The notes beneath the pieces are model-generated. The model saw only the letters and a program-made list of their open reading frames with translations. It made no database searches and was not told the DNA's origin. DNA of 47,680 nt. It comes from Muribaculaceae bacterium. GTDB taxonomy: Bacteria; Bacteroidota; Bacteroidia; Bacteroidales; Muribaculaceae. Where the stretch lies: the NCBI GenBank assembly GCA_017964485.1, contig JAGCRW010000019.1, positions 1-47,680 of the forward strand, read 5' to 3'. This document shows, one piece after another, positions 29,367 through 38,721 of the stretch (position 1 is its first letter; each line of letters opens with the position of its first letter). Position numbers and translations under genes: made by a program.

Positions 29367-32300
29367 ATGAAGAGACTTTTATCAACTCTGATGGTCGTGT
29401 GCCTTATTGCATTGGGCGCATCGGCCAAGACCGTTAAAGGTAAGGTCGTAAGTGCTTCAGACAATGAACCACTGATTGGCGCGACTGTGCAGGCAGTGGG
29501 CTCTAACCAAGGCACTTCAACCGACATTGACGGTGAATTCACAGTAACTGTAAACGACAATGTTACCCAGCTCAAAATCAGCTATGTGGGCTATAGAGAA
29601 CAAATCGTTGCAGTTGCTAGTAATCTAACAGTAGCCCTTGAGGAAGAAGACAACACCCTCGAGGAAGTGATTGTGACCGCTATGGGTATTACCCGTAAGG
29701 AGAAATCACTCGGTTTTGCCGCTACAGCAGTTAAGGGCGACGAGCTCGTTAAAGCACGTACCAACGACGTGATGACAAGCTTGCAAGGTAAGGTTGCCGG
29801 TGTGCAGATTAACTCTACCTCTTCCGACCCTGGTGCTTCTAATGCAGTTATTATCCGTGGTTTCAGCTCACTCAGCGGAAGCAACCAACCTTTGTATGTT
29901 GTTGACGGTGTGCCCCTGAACAACTCAGCAGTTTTCAGCAGCAACGGTCTGAACAATGGCTTCGACTTCGGTAACGGCGCCAACATGATCAACCCCGATG
30001 ATGTTGACAACATGACCGTGCTGAAGGGAGCTGCCGCTACAGCACTTTATGGTAGCCGCGCCGCCAACGGTGTTATCCTTATCACCACCAAGAGCGGTAA
30101 GAAGCAAAAAGGCATCGGTATCGAGTACAACGGCGGTCTCCAATGGGAGAGCGTGCTCCGTCTGCCACAGCAGCAGAACGAGTTCGGTCAGGGCTGGTAT
30201 GGTGCTAAGACCATGGACGAGAACGGTTCGTGGGGTCCAAAGTTTGACGGCGCTTATCTGCGTTATGGTAAGGTTTACAACCACTCACAGCAGCGCAAGA
30301 GCTATGTGGCTATTCCAACCAACATGCAGGACTTCTTCGACACTGGTTTCCGCTACAACAACAGCATCTCGTTTAATGGTGCTACCAACCAGAGTACTTA
30401 CTTCCTGTCGTTGTCGCAACTTACCGACGATGGTATCATCCCAACCAGCAGCGACAAATATACTAAGTACACATTCTCGGCTCGTGCAAGCCATCGCATC
30501 AACAAGGTGATGCTGAGCACTTCGCTCAACTATGCCTACAACCGCAACAGCTTCGTAACCACTGGCCAGAAGACAGCTTCTATGTACAACGCTATCATGC
30601 AGACACCTCGTGATATCTCTATCGTAGAGCTCAAGGATCTCAACTATCCATTTGCTAGCCCTGGTTACTACTACACACCTTATGGTGTAACCAACCCATA
30701 TTACATCCTCGAGAACTACGAGAACAAGTATGAGCAAGAGCGCTTCTATGGCAAGATGCAGGCCGACTACGACTTCGCCAAGAACTTCAAGTTGATCTAC
30801 CGCTTCGGTTTGGACACTTCTACTGGTCACCGCAACGCTGGTCAGCCTAACCTTGAGACTCTCTTTGCTGGCACAGCCAATGGCGAGGACCTCGTGGGTG
30901 AGACTGGTTACGCATTGCAGCAGACCACTCGTCGCCGTGAGATCAACCACGATTTGATGGTAACCTACGACAACAGCGAGCTCACCGAATGGATGGGCAT
31001 TAACGCTTTGGTAGGTTTCAACGGCAACGAGCGCAAGAATTCTTATCTCTACGCCGACGTTGAGAAATTGACTATCCCAACATGGTATGACTTGGGCAAC
31101 TCGGCCGAGAAGCCAACTGTTGACCAATATCGTTCACATCGTCGCTTGCTGGGCGTTTATGCACAAGCTGAGTTCGCCTTCAAGAACCAATTGTTCCTCA
31201 CGCTCGCAGCACGTAACGACTGGTCTTCTACTCTACCTAAGGGAAACCGCTCATTCTTCTATCCTGGCGTAACTTTGAGCTGGGTATTCACTGAATTGCT
31301 CTCAAGTGAGGTTCGCGAATGGATCTCTTACGGTAAAGCTCGCTTGGCTTGGGGTAAGACAGGTAATGATGCCGACGTTTATATGACTCAATCGGTTTAC
31401 GGACAAGCATCTGCAAGTTCTAGTGGTTGGGGTACTAGTGCATTCCCATTCGCAAGAACTGGCACAAACGCCTACACAGCAGGTAATGTTCTTGGTAGCG
31501 CTACCTTGAGTCCTGAGATGTCAACCGAAACTGAGGTTGGTCTTAACATGGCATTCTTCCACAACCGTCTGTCGTTCGACTTCTCGTGGTACAACCGCGA
31601 GAGCGACAAACAGATCTTCTCACTGAACATGGATCCCGCCTCGGGTTACACCGCACAGAACACCAACCTTGGTAAGATCCGCAACCGCGGTATCGAGTTG
31701 TTGATCAATGCCACTCCACTCCAGATTGGCGACTTCCAATGGGATTTGACTTGGAACTTCACTAAGAACAAGAACAAAGTGATTGACCTTCCCGACGAGA
31801 TGGGCTCTGAGGCTATGATCTATGGCTTCTCTGGTGGCACTGGCCTCTACGCTATCGAGGGCGATGAGATGGGTGTATTCAAGGCCTACACTTCGCAGCG
31901 TGACCCCAACGGCAATGTGATTGTTGACGGCAGTGGTCTTCCTGTTACTACCTCCGACGTAGTAAGAATTGGCACTATGAACAACAAGTACCAAATGGGC
32001 TTCGGCACCACATTAAAATATAAGGGCGTAGCTCTGAGCGTGAACTTCGACTACCGCAAGGGTGGCTTGATGTACTCGCGCACCAAGGACATCCAGTACT
32101 TCACTGGTAACGCTATGCAAACCGCTTACAACGACCGTAACCCATGGGTAATTCCCAACTCTGTAGTTGCTGTTACTGATGGTGATGGTAATGTTTCTTA
32201 TGAACCCAATACCACACCTCTTAACCCAACTAACATCTATAACTACTGGAACAACGGTGCCGACGAGATGGATGCTGCATTCCTCGTTGACAAGACCTAC

Positions 32301-32543
32301 TTAAAGCTGCGTTCGGTAGCCCTCACTTGGGATATGCCAAGCCAGTGGTTCAAGAACATCTTCCTTACCGGTGTTTCACTTTCGCTCTTCGGCAACAACC
32401 TCTTCTTGTGGACTCCTAAGAGCAACACATTCATTGATCCCGAGACCACCTCATTTGGTAACGACCTCGAAGGTCAATTCGGTGAATATTCGACCAACCC
32501 AACTTCTCGCAAGTTAGGTTTCAACGTTAATATTAAATTCTAA
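29367..32543 (+). CDS. SusC-like TonB-dependent outer-membrane transporter
   Basis: A 1058-residue outer-membrane protein. Signal peptide MKRLLSTLMVVCLIALGASA, then the carboxypeptidase-regulatory-like beta domain typical of SusC (about 22-92; VKGKVVSASDNEPLIGATVQ and STDIDGEFTVTV). The TonB-box-like LEEVIVTAMGITRKEKSLG lies at about 97-115, followed by the plug (QGKVAGVQI; VIIRGFSSLSGSNQPLYVVDGVPL; AAATALYGSRAANGVILITTK). The rest forms the 22-strand barrel and ends in LGFNVNIKF with the terminal aromatic. It imports a large ligand together with the SusD-like lipoprotein encoded 15 bp downstream. Ligand identity cannot be read from sequence; the absence of glycoside hydrolases and the gene order favour peptides (inference). 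Confidence 0.93.
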   Translation: MKRLLSTLMVVCLIALGASAKTVKGKVVSASDNEPLIGATVQAVGSNQGTSTDIDGEFTVTVNDNVTQLKISYVGYREQIVAVASNLTVALEEEDNTLEEVIVTAMGITRKEKSLGFAATAVKGDELVKARTNDVMTSLQGKVAGVQINSTSSDPGASNAVIIRGFSSLSGSNQPLYVVDGVPLNNSAVFSSNGLNNGFDFGNGANMINPDDVDNMTVLKGAAATALYGSRAANGVILITTKSGKKQKGIGIEYNGGLQWESVLRLPQQQNEFGQGWYGAKTMDENGSWGPKFDGAYLRYGKVYNHSQQRKSYVAIPTNMQDFFDTGFRYNNSISFNGATNQSTYFLSLSQLTDDGIIPTSSDKYTKYTFSARASHRINKVMLSTSLNYAYNRNSFVTTGQKTASMYNAIMQTPRDISIVELKDLNYPFASPGYYYTPYGVTNPYYILENYENKYEQERFYGKMQADYDFAKNFKLIYRFGLDTSTGHRNAGQPNLETLFAGTANGEDLVGETGYALQQTTRRREINHDLMVTYDNSELTEWMGINALVGFNGNERKNSYLYADVEKLTIPTWYDLGNSAEKPTVDQYRSHRRLLGVYAQAEFAFKNQLFLTLAARNDWSSTLPKGNRSFFYPGVTLSWVFTELLSSEVREWISYGKARLAWGKTGNDADVYMTQSVYGQASASSSGWGTSAFPFARTGTNAYTAGNVLGSATLSPEMSTETEVGLNMAFFHNRLSFDFSWYNRESDKQIFSLNMDPASGYTAQNTNLGKIRNRGIELLINATPLQIGDFQWDLTWNFTKNKNKVIDLPDEMGSEAMIYGFSGGTGLYAIEGDEMGVFKAYTSQRDPNGNVIVDGSGLPVTTSDVVRIGTMNNKYQMGFGTTLKYKGVALSVNFDYRKGGLMYSRTKDIQYFTGNAMQTAYNDRNPWVIPNSVVAVTDGDGNVSYEPNTTPLNPTNIYNYWNNGADEMDAAFLVDKTYLKLRSVALTWDMPSQWFKNIFLTGVSLSLFGNNLFLWTPKSNTFIDPETTSFGNDLEGQFGEYSTNPTSRKLGFNVNIKF

Positions 32544-32558
32544 ACAGGACACAGAATT

Positions 32559-34064
32559 ATGAAAAAGATATTTTTATTAATGTTTGCTGCTGGAATGATG
32601 GCACTCACCAGCTGTGACCTGGATATAAATGAGAATCCAAACTATCCATTGGAATCCACAATAACAACCGACCTGATGTTCCCCGCTGTGGAGAATGCCG
32701 TGGCCGATGTTGTGGGTGACCAAATGTTCAACTATGCAGGCTTCTTCGCACAGTACTTTGAACAAGGACCTACTGCCAACCAGTACAACGACCTCGCCGA
32801 GCTTAACATTGATGAGGGTTCCGACCTGTTCAACCGTTGCTACAGCCTCCTATATGCTGGCGCACTCACTGACATACAAGATATTATGGGCAAGACCGAC
32901 AACAAGTCCGACATTTTCGCTTGCACAGTGATGCGCGCACAGGCTTTCCAACTCGTTGTTGATAACCTCAGCGACGCTCCTTACACTGAGGCCCTGCAAG
33001 GCGCCAGCGGAAACGCTATGCCAATTTGGGATGATGGTAAGACTGTCTATGAAGGTGTGCTCAAAGAGCTTGACGACGCCGAGGACGAACTTGAAGGTGA
33101 CCCTATCACCATGACCGACCCCTTGCTCAACAAGAACCTGAACCAGTGGAAAGGTTATGCCAATGCACTGCGTTTGCGCATGTACATGCGTCTTATTGAT
33201 GGTGGCATCAATGCTGCCGACTACACAGCAAAGGCCAAGAATCTTGTTGCCGACAATGAGTTCTTCAGTGGCGATGTTTGCTGGAACGTGTATAGCAACG
33301 CCGTAGGGCAATACAACCCTTGGTATGATGGCTTCATTAGTCTTAGTGGTACCAAAAACCACTGCGCTGCTTATCCTATCACTAGCTACATGAACCTTAC
33401 CAATGACCCACGTCTGGCTTACGCCTTCAACAAGAGTGTCAAGAACGACGAATACGATGGCCAGATTCCTGGTGCCAAGACCACGACCGGTGACTGGATG
33501 GGCATTTCTTCTAGCTACAACACCGACTATGTCAGCGTTGTCAACTATCCTATAACCACTGCAATGCCAATCTATCTGTTCACTCAAAGTGAACTGCAGT
33601 TCTTGATTGCCGAAGTAGAGCTCCGCTTCAACAACAACGATGGTGCCGCCATGGCTGCCTATGAGGCTGCCATCAAGGCCGACTTCGAATCGAAGCTTGC
33701 CGATCTTGACCCAACCGATTTCCTTTCGGGTCCTCGTATCGCATGGACTGGCTCAAAGGACGAGAAGCTCAAAAAGATCTATATGCAGAAGTGGGTTGCC
33801 TTCCTTATGAGAAACCACATGGAAGCTTGGTCGGAGATTCGTCGTACCGACGTTCCTGCTCTATCTCCCAGCACTGCAAAACAGATCTTTGATGACCCCA
33901 CCGAGACCTATAATGCCGGTGACATGATTAACCCCGCTGTTAACCACATCAACGGAGGCGGTCTTGCCAAGCGTGTTCCTTATCCAAGCAGCGCCCGCAC
34001 CCTTAACAACAACACACCTCCTGCTAAGCTGTTAAGCGACCGCGTGTTCTGGGATGCAAAATAA
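32559..34064 (+). CDS. SusD/RagB-like nutrient-binding lipoprotein
   Basis: A 501-residue surface lipoprotein with N-terminus MKKIFLLMFAAGMMALTSCD and lipidation at C19. The following FAQYFEQGPTANQYNDLAELNI, the tetratricopeptide-like helices (AQAFQLVVDNLSDAPYTEA) and the C-terminal RRTDVPALSP and RVPYPSSARTLNN stretches are typical of the SusD-like_2 branch. SusD proteins form a lid over the SusC barrel and capture ligand. It is encoded 15 bp after the susC-like gene and clearly in the same operon. Confidence 0.92.
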   Translation: MKKIFLLMFAAGMMALTSCDLDINENPNYPLESTITTDLMFPAVENAVADVVGDQMFNYAGFFAQYFEQGPTANQYNDLAELNIDEGSDLFNRCYSLLYAGALTDIQDIMGKTDNKSDIFACTVMRAQAFQLVVDNLSDAPYTEALQGASGNAMPIWDDGKTVYEGVLKELDDAEDELEGDPITMTDPLLNKNLNQWKGYANALRLRMYMRLIDGGINAADYTAKAKNLVADNEFFSGDVCWNVYSNAVGQYNPWYDGFISLSGTKNHCAAYPITSYMNLTNDPRLAYAFNKSVKNDEYDGQIPGAKTTTGDWMGISSSYNTDYVSVVNYPITTAMPIYLFTQSELQFLIAEVELRFNNNDGAAMAAYEAAIKADFESKLADLDPTDFLSGPRIAWTGSKDEKLKKIYMQKWVAFLMRNHMEAWSEIRRTDVPALSPSTAKQIFDDPTETYNAGDMINPAVNHINGGGLAKRVPYPSSARTLNNNTPPAKLLSDRVFWDAK

Positions 34065-34104
34065 TGTCTAACACTGCTATAAATTATTTATTATGGAGAT
34101 TAAC

Positions 34105-34818
34105 ATGAAAAAAATATTTTTTGCACTGGCAGCTTTTGTGCTCGCATTGGGATTCTCTGCTTGCAGTGATGACAATGACGCACTGACCGACACCACGCTC
34201 ACGCACTATGTGTCGTTCGAGTTGAACGGTGATGATTTTGTGATTGTTCCTGTAGGAACAGAATATGTCGATGAAGGCTGCAGGGCCGAAATGAATGGAG
34301 AGGACTACACATCTAAAGTTACCGTTGATGGACTTGACGATATTGATGTGAACTCTATCGGTCTCTACGAAGTGACTTACTCGGCAGTGAGCCCCGATGG
34401 TTATCCATCGTCTATCAGCCGCACCGTGGCTGTGTGTGACCCCAATGTCAAGACTGACATCTCGGGCATTTACACCTCACAACCTGGCTCTGGCTTCGGA
34501 TCAGTTTCTTTGGCAGGCTTTGATTTCACTATCAAAAAAGCCGCTCCTGGCATCTTCTATATTAGCGACATGATGTGTGGATTATATGCTCAATATGTTG
34601 GTTATGGAGCAAAATATGCTTTGGTAGGATACATCTCGCTTGACATTGACAACAACATTGAGGCCATTTCGGCTGAAGTTCCAGGCTGGCATGACTCTTA
34701 TGAGTATTTTGAGACTGGCACTTACGATCCTGAGGCTAAGACAATAACCTACGATGTGTATTACTATAAATACCTCATCCACACTATTCTTAAGTTTAAA
34801 AAATCATTAGAAAGTTAA
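34105..34818 (+). CDS. Surface lipoprotein with Ig-like domain, SusCD accessory (BT_2262-like)
   Basis: A 237-residue lipoprotein. I start it at ATG 34105 (MKKIFFALAAFVLALGFSAC, lipidation at C20), because GGAG at 34096-34099 is well placed for that codon; an upstream ATG adds four residues. Residues about 40-115 form an Ig-like fold (VPVGTEYVDEGCRAEMNGED; IGLYEVTYSAVSPDGYPSS). The C-terminal half is beta-rich (FTIKKAAPGIFYISD; TYDVYYYKY). From memory it resembles the accessory lipoprotein BT_2262, which sits with a peptide-importing SusCD in Bacteroides thetaiotaomicron. That match is a recollection, not a search. Confidence 0.7.
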   Translation: MKKIFFALAAFVLALGFSACSDDNDALTDTTLTHYVSFELNGDDFVIVPVGTEYVDEGCRAEMNGEDYTSKVTVDGLDDIDVNSIGLYEVTYSAVSPDGYPSSISRTVAVCDPNVKTDISGIYTSQPGSGFGSVSLAGFDFTIKKAAPGIFYISDMMCGLYAQYVGYGAKYALVGYISLDIDNNIEAISAEVPGWHDSYEYFETGTYDPEAKTITYDVYYYKYLIHTILKFKKSLES

Positions 34819-34822
34819 CATT

Positions 34823-35356
34823 ATGAGAAAGTATATTTTTATTATAGCTTTATCATTGCTTGCCATTCCTGTTTTTACCTCTTGCGACACTGAGACTAAT
34901 GAGGAGCCTGGAGGAACAGCAATAGAGAAAATGTGCGGATACTGGGACGTGGTTTATGATTATGTCGATGAGGCTGGAAATGTCATCTATACAGATGAAG
35001 ATGTTTATGGTGCTGGTACTGTTACCGTTTTCACCTACAACCTTGCCGACAATGGCACCAACTATATGTGGATTGATGACCAGGGCACTTTCTGGGCCTA
35101 CAAGATGATTGTAAACATCGACTACGACAAGCGCACTTTCTGGTGCGAAGAGAAGGACTATGATGCAGCTGGTTCTGGTACAGCCATCATCACCGACGGT
35201 AAGATTATTGAGAATGGCGGCTTTAACGAGCACGGCAAACCCACCGACAGCATTTCGTTCTACATTAGCTTCAGCGATGATGATTATGCTGCTTTCTACG
35301 ACAGAATGTGGGTTCATGGCGTTCGCCACTCTGGTTTCTCAGCCGACACCGAGTAA
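34823..35356 (+). CDS. Lipid-binding-type lipoprotein, SusCD accessory (BT_2261-like)
   Basis: A 177-residue lipoprotein, MRKYIFIIALSLLAIPVFTSC with lipidation at C21. The rest is a single beta-rich domain (KMCGYWDVVYDYVDEAGNV; MWIDDQGTFWAYKMIV; SISFYISFSDDDYAAFYDRMWVHGVRHSGF) matching what I know of the lipocalin-like 'lipid-binding' family seen at the end of some SusCD operons. It starts 4 bp after the preceding stop and is followed by a strong terminator, so it is the last gene of the four-gene operon. Confidence 0.7.
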   Translation: MRKYIFIIALSLLAIPVFTSCDTETNEEPGGTAIEKMCGYWDVVYDYVDEAGNVIYTDEDVYGAGTVTVFTYNLADNGTNYMWIDDQGTFWAYKMIVNIDYDKRTFWCEEKDYDAAGSGTAIITDGKIIENGGFNEHGKPTDSISFYISFSDDDYAAFYDRMWVHGVRHSGFSADTE

Positions 35357-35441
35357 TAATGTATAACACATTATCTTTGTCGACAAGAAACACAACTTTC
35401 GAGCTTTAAAGGTTTCTAAAAACCTTTCCCAATAACACTTT

Positions 35442-35478
35442 CAAGGGCCGCACAAATTTGTGTGACCCTTGATTTTTT
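35442..35478 (+). terminator. Rho-independent terminator of the susCD operon
   Basis: CAAGGGCCGCACAAA pairs with TTTGTGTGACCCTTG (35442-35471) with one G-T pair and one mismatch, followed by a T6 run (to 35478). A second perfect hairpin, AAAGGTTT-CTAA-AAACCTTT, lies at 35408-35427. Confidence 0.88.
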
Positions 35479-35615
35479 GTCATCTTATCGTTGAATACTC
35501 TTTTGGGTGTTTTCATAAAAAATCCACAAATTATCATGCATAATTATTGAAACTCAATCTTTTTGTGTATATTTGCAAAGAAAACTATTCAACTAATCAA
35601 CTATTCCACTAATAT

Positions 35616-37187
35616 ATGCTGAAGACAATAAGACGAATCCTCGCTGTGCTCTGCTTTGTGGCGGTGACACTGCTTTTCCTTGACTTCACCGGCACACTGC
35701 ACCACTGGCTGGGGTGGACTGCCAAAGTACAGTTCTTCCCTGCTGTGCTGGCACTAAACGTAGCGGTGATAGCAGTGCTTGTGCTGATCACGCTGGTGTT
35801 TGGGCGCATCTACTGCTCCGTGATATGTCCACTTGGCGTGATGCAGGATCTCATCTCGTGGCTGCACGGCAAGTTCAAGAAAAACCGATTCTCCTATTCT
35901 AAGGAGATGAAATGGCTGCGCTACCCGGTGCTGGTAGTATTCATCGCGTTGCTCGTGGTTGGAGTTGGGTCAATACTCACTCTGCTTGAGCCTTACGGCA
36001 CCTACGGCATGATAGCAACCAACCTGTTCCAGCCAATCTACCAATGGTGTAACAACGGTCTGGCAGCCATCGCCGAGCATTACGAGAGCTATGCGTTCTA
36101 TAGCACCGACGTGTGGGTTAAGAGCGGCATTGCTTTGGCTTTATCGGCTGGATTGTTTCTCATCATCGGTTTTCTCGCTTGGCGCGGTGGTCGCACCTAT
36201 TGCAACACCATCTGCCCCGTGGGCACGCTGCTAAGCTTCGTGTCTAGGTTCTCACTCTTAAAGGTGCGCATCGACGATGACAAGTGCATCAAGTGCGGAC
36301 TTTGCACTCGCAACTGCAAGGCGTCGTGTATCAACCACGAAGACGGCACAGTTGACCATAGCCGCTGCGTGACCTGCGGTAACTGCATTAGCAAATGCAA
36401 GAAAGACGCCATCTACTACGGCCGCCCACGTAAAAACTCTGAGAATGTAGGGACGAAGCCTGCCTCGTCAGCCGAAACCGAGGGCAACAATGTAGGGACG
36501 AGACCTGTCTCGTCCGATGAAAACCAAAAAGAACCCATCGACAATGGCAAGCGTGCCTTCCTTATCGGTGCAGGTACAGCAGTAGCGGTAGCGGCCTTCG
36601 CTCAAGCCAAGAAAAAGGTTGACGGCGGTCTTGCAGCCATTGAGGACAAAGAGATGCCCAAGCGCAAGAACCCTATCACACCTCCAGGATCGTGGAATGC
36701 ACGACACATGCAGCAACACTGCACAGCATGCCAACTGTGCGTTGCCGAGTGCCCAAACCAAGTGCTAGTGCCATCTCACGGCTTGCTTACCTTGATGCAG
36801 CCTATGATGACTTATGAGCGCGGTTACTGTCGCCCCGAGTGCATTCGCTGCTCGCAGGTGTGCCCAACTGGCGCCATCAAGCCAATTACCTTCGAAGATA
36901 AGTCTTCAATCAAGATTGGCACTGCAGTGTGGAGTCATTTCCTGTGCATCCCCATTCGTGACAAGGACAAAGACGGCAACCCCATCTCCTGCGGCAGCTG
37001 CGCCAACCACTGCCCTACTGGAGCCATCACCATGATTCAGCTTGAGGAGAACAACGAGAACTCACCCATGGTGCCAAGCATCAACGCTGCCAAGTGCATT
37101 GGTTGCGGCGCCTGCGAGTATGTGTGTCCATCCCGTCCAGTATCAGCAATCCACGTGGAAGGTTTAGAGGACCACAGAACTATATAA
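35616..37187 (+). CDS. Membrane polyferredoxin (NapH/NapG-like fusion, 4Fe-4S)
   Basis: A 523-residue inner-membrane electron-transfer protein. The N-terminal half has about four helices with NapH-type motifs GRIYCSVICPLGVMQDL and GRTYCNTICPVGTLLSF. Two 4Fe-4S clusters follow (CIKCGLCTRNCKASC; CVTCGNCISKC, about 220-265). Residues about 277-300 contain two copies of NVGT(K/R)P(A/V)SS encoded by a palindromic DNA repeat. A second hydrophobic segment (about 310-325, AFLIGAGTAVAVAAFA) precedes a NapG-like part with four more cysteine clusters (CTACQLCVAEC; CIRCSQVCPTG; CGSCANHCPTG; CIGCGACEYVC). It could pass electrons from the membrane to the Fe-S aldo/keto reductase downstream; this is inferred from adjacency. 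Confidence 0.82.
   Translation: MLKTIRRILAVLCFVAVTLLFLDFTGTLHHWLGWTAKVQFFPAVLALNVAVIAVLVLITLVFGRIYCSVICPLGVMQDLISWLHGKFKKNRFSYSKEMKWLRYPVLVVFIALLVVGVGSILTLLEPYGTYGMIATNLFQPIYQWCNNGLAAIAEHYESYAFYSTDVWVKSGIALALSAGLFLIIGFLAWRGGRTYCNTICPVGTLLSFVSRFSLLKVRIDDDKCIKCGLCTRNCKASCINHEDGTVDHSRCVTCGNCISKCKKDAIYYGRPRKNSENVGTKPASSAETEGNNVGTRPVSSDENQKEPIDNGKRAFLIGAGTAVAVAAFAQAKKKVDGGLAAIEDKEMPKRKNPITPPGSWNARHMQQHCTACQLCVAECPNQVLVPSHGLLTLMQPMMTYERGYCRPECIRCSQVCPTGAIKPITFEDKSSIKIGTAVWSHFLCIPIRDKDKDGNPISCGSCANHCPTGAITMIQLEENNENSPMVPSINAAKCIGCGACEYVCPSRPVSAIHVEGLEDHRTI
36447..36515 (+). repeat. Palindromic repeat, two copies inside the ferredoxin gene
   Basis: Copy 2 reads GTAG then GGACGAGACCTGTCTCGTCC (36496-36515), a 9-bp inverted repeat with CT between the arms. 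Copy 1 (36447-36469) is a diverged version, GTAGGGACGAAGCC then TGCCTCGTC. Spacing is 45 bp, exactly 15 codons, so the frame is kept. The reverse complement of copy 2 occurs intergenically at 45755-45778. Confidence 0.75.
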
Positions 37188-37190
37188 GTC

Positions 37191-37216
37191 TTAAGTGTTA
37201 AGTTTTAAGTGTTAAG
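37191..37216 (+). repeat. TTAAGTGTTAAG direct repeat
   Basis: TTAAGTGTTAAG at 37191-37202 and 37205-37216, right after the ferredoxin stop codon. The exact reverse complement recurs at 45792-45803, next to the palindromic repeat found there. Confidence 0.6.
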
Positions 37217-37263
37217 TATAAAGGGTTTCTCCCCTCTCCCTTATAAAATATATAATGTAAACT

Positions 37264-38682
37264 ATGAACTCTAAACATAACATGAGTCGGCGCCACTTTT
37301 TTAAGGTGGCAGGTGGAGCAGCAGTGGCATCGGGCGTAGTTCTAGCCGCTTGCAACAACAAAGACGAAGCCAATACCTCGGGGGCAATCTCGGAGGCCGA
37401 TGTGCCCAAAGACAGAATGACCTACCGCATTAACCCCAACACGGGCGACCGTGTGTCGCTGCTGGGCTATGGCATGATGCGTCTGCCAGTGGTAGGCGGC
37501 AAGACGGCACCTCCCGATGCTCCTATCGACCAAGAGCTAGTGAACAAGGAGATAGACTTCGCCCTTGAGCATGGCGTGAACTATATCGACACATCGCCTG
37601 CCTACTGCCAGGGACGCAGCGAGAAGGCCACAGGAATTGCCCTGAGCCGTCATCCTCGCGACAAATATTTCATCGCCACTAAGCTCTCAAACTTCTCCCC
37701 CGACACTTGGCCGCTTGAGGAAGGACAGAAGATGTTCTACAACTCACTCAAGGAGCTGCAGGTCGATTATGTCGATTACATGCTCCTGCACGCCGTGGGC
37801 ATGGGAGAGAATGGACCCGAGGAGTTTGACCACCGATATGCCGAAAACGGGCTCCTTGACTGGCTCGTGGAGCAGAAAGAGGCGGGCAAGATACGCAACC
37901 TGGGGTTCAGCTACCACGGCGACATCTCGGTGTTTGACACCCTGCTGCAGTGGCATGACGAGGGCGACTACCATTGGGACTTCGTCCAGATTGAGCTCAA
38001 CTACCTCGACTGGAAACACGCCAACGAAATCAACAAAGACAATACCAACGCCGAGTATCTATATAATGAACTGAAAAAACGCGGCATCCCTGCCATCATC
38101 ATGGAGCCTCTGCTTGGAGGACGTCTTGCCAATCTGCCCGACGCCATCGTTACCGACATGAAACGGCGTGACCCTAACAGCAGCGTGGCATCGTGGGCGT
38201 TCCGCTACGCAGGCACCCCCGATGGCGTGCTCACCGTGCTGAGCGGTATGACCTACATGGACCATCTCATGGAAAACATCATCACCTACGCGCCACTTAA
38301 GCCCATCAGCGAAGAGGAGGATAAATTCCTCGAGCAGGTAGCCAACACGCTCGCGGCGCTGCCATTAGTGCCTTGCAACAGCTGCCAGTACTGCATGCCA
38401 TGCCCCTATGGCATCGACATCCCTGCCATCTTCACGCACTACAACAAGTGCATCAAGGAAGGCAACCTCATCGAGAGTGAGAGCGATGATTCTTACAAGC
38501 GAGCACGCAAGATTTTCCTTGTGGGTTACGACCGCAGCGTGCCCAAACTGCGTCAGGCCAATCACTGCATCGCCTGCCGACAGTGCGTAAGCCACTGCCC
38601 TCAAGAAATCGACATCCCCAAGGAACTAAAACACATCGATGACTTCGCAGAACAACTAAAACAAAGCGACAGGAAAGACTGA
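37264..38682 (+). CDS. Tat-exported aldo/keto reductase with C-terminal 4Fe-4S domain
   Basis: A 472-residue oxidoreductase. The N-terminus has the twin-arginine motif SRRHFFK followed by a hydrophobic stretch and VLAAC (C30), so it is likely Tat-exported and possibly lipidated. The aldo/keto reductase barrel spans about 55-340 (LGYGMMRLPVV; NYIDTSPAYCQGRSE; LGFSYHGD; IIMEPLLGGRL). The C-terminus carries Fe-S motifs CNSCQYCMPCPYGIDIP and CIACRQCVSHCPQEIDIP. The start codon is uncertain: ATG 37264 lies in a dispersed repeat (AACTATGAACT) and ATG 37282 (MSRRHFF) is also possible. It follows the polyferredoxin gene by 76 bp and they probably cooperate; the substrate is unknown. Confidence 0.85.
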   Translation: MNSKHNMSRRHFFKVAGGAAVASGVVLAACNNKDEANTSGAISEADVPKDRMTYRINPNTGDRVSLLGYGMMRLPVVGGKTAPPDAPIDQELVNKEIDFALEHGVNYIDTSPAYCQGRSEKATGIALSRHPRDKYFIATKLSNFSPDTWPLEEGQKMFYNSLKELQVDYVDYMLLHAVGMGENGPEEFDHRYAENGLLDWLVEQKEAGKIRNLGFSYHGDISVFDTLLQWHDEGDYHWDFVQIELNYLDWKHANEINKDNTNAEYLYNELKKRGIPAIIMEPLLGGRLANLPDAIVTDMKRRDPNSSVASWAFRYAGTPDGVLTVLSGMTYMDHLMENIITYAPLKPISEEEDKFLEQVANTLAALPLVPCNSCQYCMPCPYGIDIPAIFTHYNKCIKEGNLIESESDDSYKRARKIFLVGYDRSVPKLRQANHCIACRQCVSHCPQEIDIPKELKHIDDFAEQLKQSDRKD

Positions 38683-38721
38683 TAAGAGTTCTGCCGCTCG
38701 CCATTTGATATCACCATCATC

